From: JAWODU01 sp046483125
GTDB lineage: Bacteria > Verrucomicrobiota > Kiritimatiellia > UBA8416 > JAWODU01
Direction: 5' to 3'
DNA length: 16,889 nucleotides
NCBI GenBank assembly: GCA_046483125.1
Contig: JAWODU010000107.1
Coordinates: 1 to 16,889, forward strand
This document shows, piece by piece, positions 13,444 through 16,889 of this stretch. The notes beneath the pieces are model-generated. The model searched no databases, was not told the origin of the DNA, and saw only the letters and a program-made list of their open reading frames with translations. The stretch's first letter is position 1. Each line of letters starts with the position of its first letter. The translations under genes were made by a program, and so were the position numbers.

Positions 13444-14229
13444 ATGAGTGACACTCTGAAACTTGGGAAGCACGAATTCTCGTCGAGACTGCTCGTTGGG
13501 ACCGGGAAATTCTCGGATGTGGAGACCATGGTACAGGCCGTTAAGGCATCGAGAACTCAACTGGTGACCGTCGCGCTGCGCCGATTCAATCCGGGCGGGA
13601 AAGCCGATGACCTGTACGGTCCCCTGAGCCGGCTTGACGGCGTTACGATCATGCCGAACACGTCCGGCGCGCGCAACGCCGGGGAAGCAGTGCGGGCAGC
13701 CCTGCTCGGGAGAGAACTGAGCGGCAGTCCGTTCGTGAAGCTGGAAATTCATCCGAATCCGCATCATCTGATGCCGGATCCAGTTGAGACATACGAAGCA
13801 GCCGGACTGCTGGTGAAGGAGGGTTTTCTCGTTATGCCGTATATGCCGGCTGATCCCGTGCTGGCAAAGCGACTGGAGGATGTGGGTTGCGCATCGGTAA
13901 TGCCGCTGGGCTCGGCGATCGGGAGCGGCCATGGACTGCGGACCCATGAAATGCTGAAGCTTATCATTCGCGACAGCAACATTCCCGTTATTGTAGATGC
14001 CGGGATACGCGCACCATCGGAGGCGGCGGCCGCCATGGAGATAGGGTGTGATGCGGTTCTGATCAACAGCGCAATTGCCAATGCCGATGACCCGCCAGCC
14101 ATGGCTGAAGCATTTGCCGCTGCGGCGGACGTCGGTTACTCTGCAAGGTGTGCCGGTCTCATGCCGAGCTCGGGCACTGCCGTTGCCACGAGTCCGCTCA
14201 CGGCGTTTCTTTCCGGGGAGGAGAAGTGA
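13444..14229 (+). CDS. thiG: Thiazole synthase ThiG
   Basis: A 261-residue TIM-barrel enzyme that builds the thiamine thiazole from deoxyxylulose phosphate, ThiS thiocarboxylate and dehydroglycine. The imine-forming lysine is Lys99 in FVKLEIHPN. SRLLVGTGKF, TVALRRFNP, PNTSGARNA, MPLGSAIGSG, VDAGIRAPSEA and CDAVLINSAIA are family motifs in order. The frame is open from a GTG inside the heptamer array at 13417. ATG 13444 is preferred because the family N-terminus starts there and GGAGATGGA precedes it. A non-canonical H in the LEIHPN segment (usually LEV.PD) is a minor variation. The stop overlaps thiH. Confidence 0.95.
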   Translation: MSDTLKLGKHEFSSRLLVGTGKFSDVETMVQAVKASRTQLVTVALRRFNPGGKADDLYGPLSRLDGVTIMPNTSGARNAGEAVRAALLGRELSGSPFVKLEIHPNPHHLMPDPVETYEAAGLLVKEGFLVMPYMPADPVLAKRLEDVGCASVMPLGSAIGSGHGLRTHEMLKLIIRDSNIPVIVDAGIRAPSEAAAAMEIGCDAVLINSAIANADDPPAMAEAFAAAADVGYSARCAGLMPSSGTAVATSPLTAFLSGEEK

Positions 14230-15344
14230 AGAATCTTTCTTCGTGGCTGAACCCGTCGCCATGGGTCGAAACCGCAGGCGATGCCACGGAAGGCCGGGTC
14301 AGGGCCGCCTTGTGCTCTGAAGTCCCGGGAATCCGCGAGTTCGCGGTACTGCTGTCACGTCCTGCCGGCCGATACATGGAAAACCTGGCCGGACGCGCCA
14401 AGGACATCACGCGCAGTCATTTCGGGAAGACTATTTCGTTGTACACACCGCTCTACATCTCCAATTACTGCACCGGTGGGTGTGCATATTGCGGGTTCGC
14501 GTCCGACAGGAAACAGCCGCGACGGCGCCTCGAAACCAGCGAGCTGTTCTCTGAAATCTCCGCGTTGAGAGAACTCGGGGTCGAAGATATCCTGCTTCTT
14601 ACCGGGGAAAGACATCCTGCAGCGGATTTTGACTATCTGCGCGAGTGCGTCGCTCTTGCTGCGAAACACTTCCATGCTGTTACCGTGGAATCGTTCGCAA
14701 TGACCCGGGATGAGTACCAGGCGCTTGCTCATGCGGGCTGCGAGGGAATCACTCTCTACCAGGAAACGTACAACCGGAAAATTTACGCAGAGGTGCACCG
14801 ATACGGATCGAAACGGGATTTTCAGTTTCGGATGGAAGCGCCGGCGCGTGCCCTTGCATCCGGGATACGTTCCGTCGGTATGGGGTCACTGCTGGGCCTC
14901 GGTGATCCGATGTTTGAGGCGATCAGCCTGTTTCAACATATCACACACATCAGAAGGAATTTCTGGCAAGCGGGCGTTTCTATCTCTTTCCCCCGCGTAC
15001 GCCCCCAGGCCGGCGGGTATAAACCGGCGTATGCAGTCAATGAAAGATATCTTGCGCAGATCATCTTTGCATTCCGCATTTGCCTCCCGGATGTTCCGCT
15101 GGTCCTGTCCACGCGGGAATCACAGCGTTTCCGGGACGGAATGGCGGGACTCGGGATCAACAGAATGAGTGTGGCCAGCAGGACGACCGTTGGCGGCTAT
15201 GCGCACGAGCCGACGGACAATGGCCAGTTCGATGTCAGCGACACTCGACCCGTTGCGGAGTTCTGTTCGATGCTCAGGCGAAAGGACCTGGAACCCGTGT
15301 TCAAAAATTGGGATTCAGTCTTCCGAAACAATAAGAAAAGCTGA
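14226..15344 (+). CDS. thiH: 2-iminoacetate (dehydroglycine) synthase ThiH, radical SAM
   Basis: A 372-residue radical SAM enzyme that cleaves tyrosine to dehydroglycine for ThiG. The CxxxCxxC cluster motif is Cys82, Cys86 and Cys89 in YCTGGCAYCGF, with the C-terminal BATS-like segment SVASRTTVGGYAHEP. The frame is open from 14148. The GTG at 14226 is chosen because it overlaps the thiG stop (GTGA), has GGGGAGGAG just ahead and yields the usual N-terminus. Using ThiH rather than the oxidase ThiO suggests a low-oxygen lifestyle. It needs a [4Fe-4S] cluster, presumably delivered by NifUS. It is the last gene of the rightward operon. Confidence 0.95.
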   Translation: MKNLSSWLNPSPWVETAGDATEGRVRAALCSEVPGIREFAVLLSRPAGRYMENLAGRAKDITRSHFGKTISLYTPLYISNYCTGGCAYCGFASDRKQPRRRLETSELFSEISALRELGVEDILLLTGERHPAADFDYLRECVALAAKHFHAVTVESFAMTRDEYQALAHAGCEGITLYQETYNRKIYAEVHRYGSKRDFQFRMEAPARALASGIRSVGMGSLLGLGDPMFEAISLFQHITHIRRNFWQAGVSISFPRVRPQAGGYKPAYAVNERYLAQIIFAFRICLPDVPLVLSTRESQRFRDGMAGLGINRMSVASRTTVGGYAHEPTDNGQFDVSDTRPVAEFCSMLRRKDLEPVFKNWDSVFRNNKKS

Positions 15345-15395
15345 AGGCTTGTTGTCCGCACCGGGCGCGAAAACTGCTGATCCTGCGTTCCATGA

Positions 15396-15409
15396 GACCT
15401 GGTCAGGTC
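15396..15409. other. Inverted repeat in the thiH/cupin convergent gap
   Basis: GACCTGGTCAGGTC can fold into a five-base stem with a four-base loop. It is the only symmetric element in the 92-bp gap between two converging genes, but no T-run follows on either strand. A terminator role is only possible, not shown. Confidence 0.25.
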
Positions 15410-15436
15410 CTTGAATATCGGTTCGCCGGGCGCGCT

Positions 15437-15763
15437 TCACCGGATCAGGATGAGAAGCATTTTGAAGGGAGAGTTTGCCTGCACGGCGTGCGGGACATTA
15501 GCCGGCATGACGACCATTTCACCGGTTCCGGCCCGTACGGTTTTGTCACCGATGATCAGCGTTGCCTCACCCTCCAGAATATATACCGTGGCATTGTATG
15601 GAGAGATGTGTTCGCTCAATCCCTGGCCCGCGTCGAACGCAAAAAGAGTCAGCGTGCCGCTCTTACTCTCGATGAGGGTTTTGCTCACAATAGCGCCTTC
15701 GCTGTAATCCATGGCGCCGGCCAGGTTCACGGCTTCAGCGGGTTCGATTTGAATTTGACTCAT
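15437..15763 (-). CDS. Small single-domain cupin protein
   Basis: A 108-residue beta-barrel protein. The cupin core is clear: HISPYNATVYILEGEATLIIGD (about 52-73) followed by GEMVVMPANVPHAVQA (about 81-96). In motif 1 a His (HISPYNA) is kept but the second His is not; Glu in LEGE and His in NVPHAV remain as possible metal ligands. Such stand-alone cupins bind a metal and small molecules or act as isomerases or sensors, and no specific function can be given. It lies 40 bp downstream of the unrecognised secreted-protein gene on the same strand, so the two may be cotranscribed. The ribosome site is weak. Confidence 0.8.
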   Translation of the reverse strand: MSQIQIEPAEAVNLAGAMDYSEGAIVSKTLIESKSGTLTLFAFDAGQGLSEHISPYNATVYILEGEATLIIGDKTVRAGTGEMVVMPANVPHAVQANSPFKMLLILIR

Positions 15764-15803
15764 AGCTGTATACTTTTTGCAGGGCTATTGCGGGGGAAGG
15801 ACA

Positions 15804-16430
15804 CTAGAAACTGCCTATTGCCTTTTTCTCGCGCTCGAGCAGGGTCTCTTCCTTCTTCAGCAGGAGCCCTTCGTGTGTGGCCACGACGACGGGCGTCTTG
15901 CCTCCTTCAGGTTTGGTGCTCATCATCAGGCGGATGGAACAGTCGGGAGCGCCCGTAAATCTCTGCACGGAACTGCAGGACTTGTATCGATCGTCGGAGG
16001 CCTCGCCGTACGCCTCGTTGAGCAGGGATTCAAGGGCCCTGTAGGTAAGATCCGGATTCTCGGAGGCAAAGGTCACCGTGACGCGAAAGAGGCTGTTGTC
16101 GAAGAACTCCAGCTCTGTGGATGCGGCTTTGCTCAGTTTGTGGTTACCCTTGTAAACAACCGACGCAATATCGCCTTCCTCGACGGGGTCTTCGAGCACC
16201 TCCAGGCGAGCCGCTCTCATGACACGGACCGCTTCCGAACCGGGGCCTCCGATGTCCATTCCGAGGAACTTGAAGTACTCGTAGGTGCCGGAGGCCTTTT
16301 TCAGTTTTTCCACGCGTTGTTTCCATGCACGTTCTTTTTCGAGCTGTTTCTCGCTCTTCCTGGCCTGTACGGGAACAATAGCGGCTAAACCTATCCATAC
16401 TGCCGCTGTCAATATCAGTGTTTGCTTCAT
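15804..16430 (-). CDS. Unrecognised secreted protein
   Basis: A 208-residue protein that I do not recognise. ATG 16430 is chosen over an upstream in-frame ATG at 16508 because AAGGAG lies nine bases ahead and it exposes a normal signal peptide (MKQTLILTAAVWIGLAAIVPVQA) with likely cleavage after VQA. The mature part begins with a very charged, Lys/Glu-rich helix (about 24-48), probably coiled coil. A mixed region follows, with two cysteines about 12 apart (KSC and PDC) that could pair in the periplasm. It ends with another charged helix rich in Glu, Lys and Arg. No catalytic motif is visible. Codon use and frame quality support a real gene. Confidence 0.7.
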   Translation of the reverse strand: MKQTLILTAAVWIGLAAIVPVQARKSEKQLEKERAWKQRVEKLKKASGTYEYFKFLGMDIGGPGSEAVRVMRAARLEVLEDPVEEGDIASVVYKGNHKLSKAASTELEFFDNSLFRVTVTFASENPDLTYRALESLLNEAYGEASDDRYKSCSSVQRFTGAPDCSIRLMMSTKPEGGKTPVVVATHEGLLLKKEETLLEREKKAIGSF

Positions 16431-16511
16431 TCGGTGTTCTCCTTGTTGAGCGGGCTGAAGCGCGTATGACGCAAGTGGAAAATACAACAATGCCGGTCGT
16501 GCGGGCAAGAA

Positions 16512-16645
16512 ATGGATTTAGTGCCCATCGTCGGCAATTACGGCGGCGCCTGGCAGGATCAGCGTAAGGAGTTCGACTCGAGAAATTCAATCTCACCCCC
16601 GTCGGCACGCCGGAAGAAGATCTCAAGGCAATGCTCGGAGCGTAA
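16512..16645 (+). pseudogene. 3' remnant of a gene with a one-base frameshift
   Basis: From 16512 one frame reads VPIVGNYGGAWQDQRKEFDS. From about 16577 the next frame reads LEKFNLTPVGTPEEDLKAML and stops at TAA 16643-16645. Joined by a single base change near 16577 the two parts give a natural protein C-terminus, while each frame alone turns into low-quality or stop-broken sequence beyond the joint. I do not recognise the parent family. No upstream part of the gene is found, so this would be a decayed fragment. Confidence 0.4.
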
Positions 16646-16676
16646 AATAAACCACAGAGGACAAAAGGGAACATTC

Positions 16677-16694
16677 ATGTCCTTCCCGGGACAT
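16677..16694. repeat. Palindromic element (REP-like) in the right intergenic region
   Basis: ATGTCC-TTCCCG-GGACAT, a perfect six-base inverted repeat. It is flanked by a 9-bp direct repeat AAGGGAACA (16665-16673 and 16715-16723), next to a CCACAGAGGAC word. This arrangement is like dispersed intergenic palindromes, but dispersal cannot be seen from one copy. The rest of 16646-16800 holds nothing else that I recognise. Confidence 0.4.
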
Positions 16695-16808
16695 AGTTTC
16701 TGAAGTTTTGCCATAAGGGAACACAGACAAGATTCATAGGAAAATCGAGGATTTTGAGGCTGCTTGGCGGGAAAATGCGAAAAAGCTGATGTTTTCTCTT
16801 TTTTTGTC

Positions 16809-16836
16809 TTGACTCTTATAGGTAATTATATAATAG
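16809..16836 (+). promoter_or_regulatory. AT-rich candidate promoter for a gene leaving the window
   Basis: TTGACT (16809-16814), 16 bases, then TAATAG (16831-16836), within an AT-rich stretch and after a T-rich tract that could act as an UP element. An alternative -10 TATAAT at 16829-16834 has a short 14-base spacer. An open frame starts 14 bases after the -10 box. Confidence 0.45.
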
Positions 16837-16850
16837 TGCATACAAGAACG

Positions 16851-16889
16851 ATGAGTCCTTTATCACAGATCAGCCGGATTCGGCAGCGC
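16851..16889 (+). CDS. Possible start of an unidentified gene, cut by the window edge
   Basis: ATG 16851 opens a frame of 13 codons (MSPLSQISRIRQR) that runs off the right edge. It follows the candidate promoter, but the ribosome site is poor. The fragment is too short for any family call. Confidence 0.3.
   Translation, partial: MSPLSQISRIRQR

Noticed and set aside
14148..14225. Upstream extension of thiH
   Set aside because: It overlaps thiG in another frame; GTG 14226 has GGAGG ahead and gives the normal N-terminus.

Overview
The window reads as chromosomal DNA of a Gram-negative, probably anaerobic or microaerophilic bacterium. It has an outer-membrane efflux factor with a lipobox, the oxygen-sensitive tyrosine-based thiazole route (ThiH rather than ThiO), and many Fe-S proteins. 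I cannot name the phylum. The heptanucleotide arrays and simple repeats between genes resemble those seen in repeat-rich genomes such as Verrucomicrobia/Kiritimatiellota-like bacteria or cyanobacteria, but that is a weak hint.

Layout. (1) 1-1266, minus strand: the start of a GC-rich secreted serine beta-lactamase-like hydrolase that runs off the left edge. (2) 1267-1696: a repeat island with no convincing gene, holding two unrelated tandem arrays that both have a 24-bp period, followed by a heptamer array. (3) 1697-9050, minus strand: a tight six-gene operon. In transcription order it encodes an E1 (HesA/MoeB/ThiF)-LarE-like fusion, NifU, NifS, cysteine synthase CysK, a TolC-like outer-membrane lipoprotein, and a CSCG-motif heavy-metal permease with a C-terminal HMA domain. 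(4) 9051-9344: a divergent control region with two near-identical 33-bp direct repeats. Each repeat is a complete leftward promoter (TTGACA-17-TAATGT) with an imperfect palindrome in its spacer. (5) 9345-15344, plus strand: a seven-gene operon encoding an Rrf2/IscR-type regulator with four clustered cysteines, the sulfhydrylase MetY, MnmA, NadA, ThiS, ThiG and ThiH. (6) 15437-16430, minus strand: a small cupin and an unrecognised secreted protein. (7) 16431-16889: a frameshifted gene remnant, an inverted repeat, and an AT-rich promoter in front of an ORF that leaves the window.

How the genes fit together. The two divergent operons look like one sulfur and Fe-S regulon. CysK makes cysteine, NifS takes sulfur from it, and NifU builds clusters. 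The products are sulfur-modified tRNA (MnmA), homocysteine (MetY) and the thiamine thiazole (ThiS/G/H). NadA and ThiH are Fe-S clients, and the Rrf2 protein is the likely sensor. No separate ThiF is present in the window, so the E1 domain of the fusion is the obvious local candidate to activate ThiS. The LarE-like half and MnmA both carry a CxxC plus a distal cysteine, as in Fe-S-dependent thiolation enzymes. A metal-efflux pair closes the leftward operon. The most unusual items are the E1-LarE fusion, the duplicated promoter/operator cassette, and the placement of identical heptamer arrays directly after gene 3' ends.
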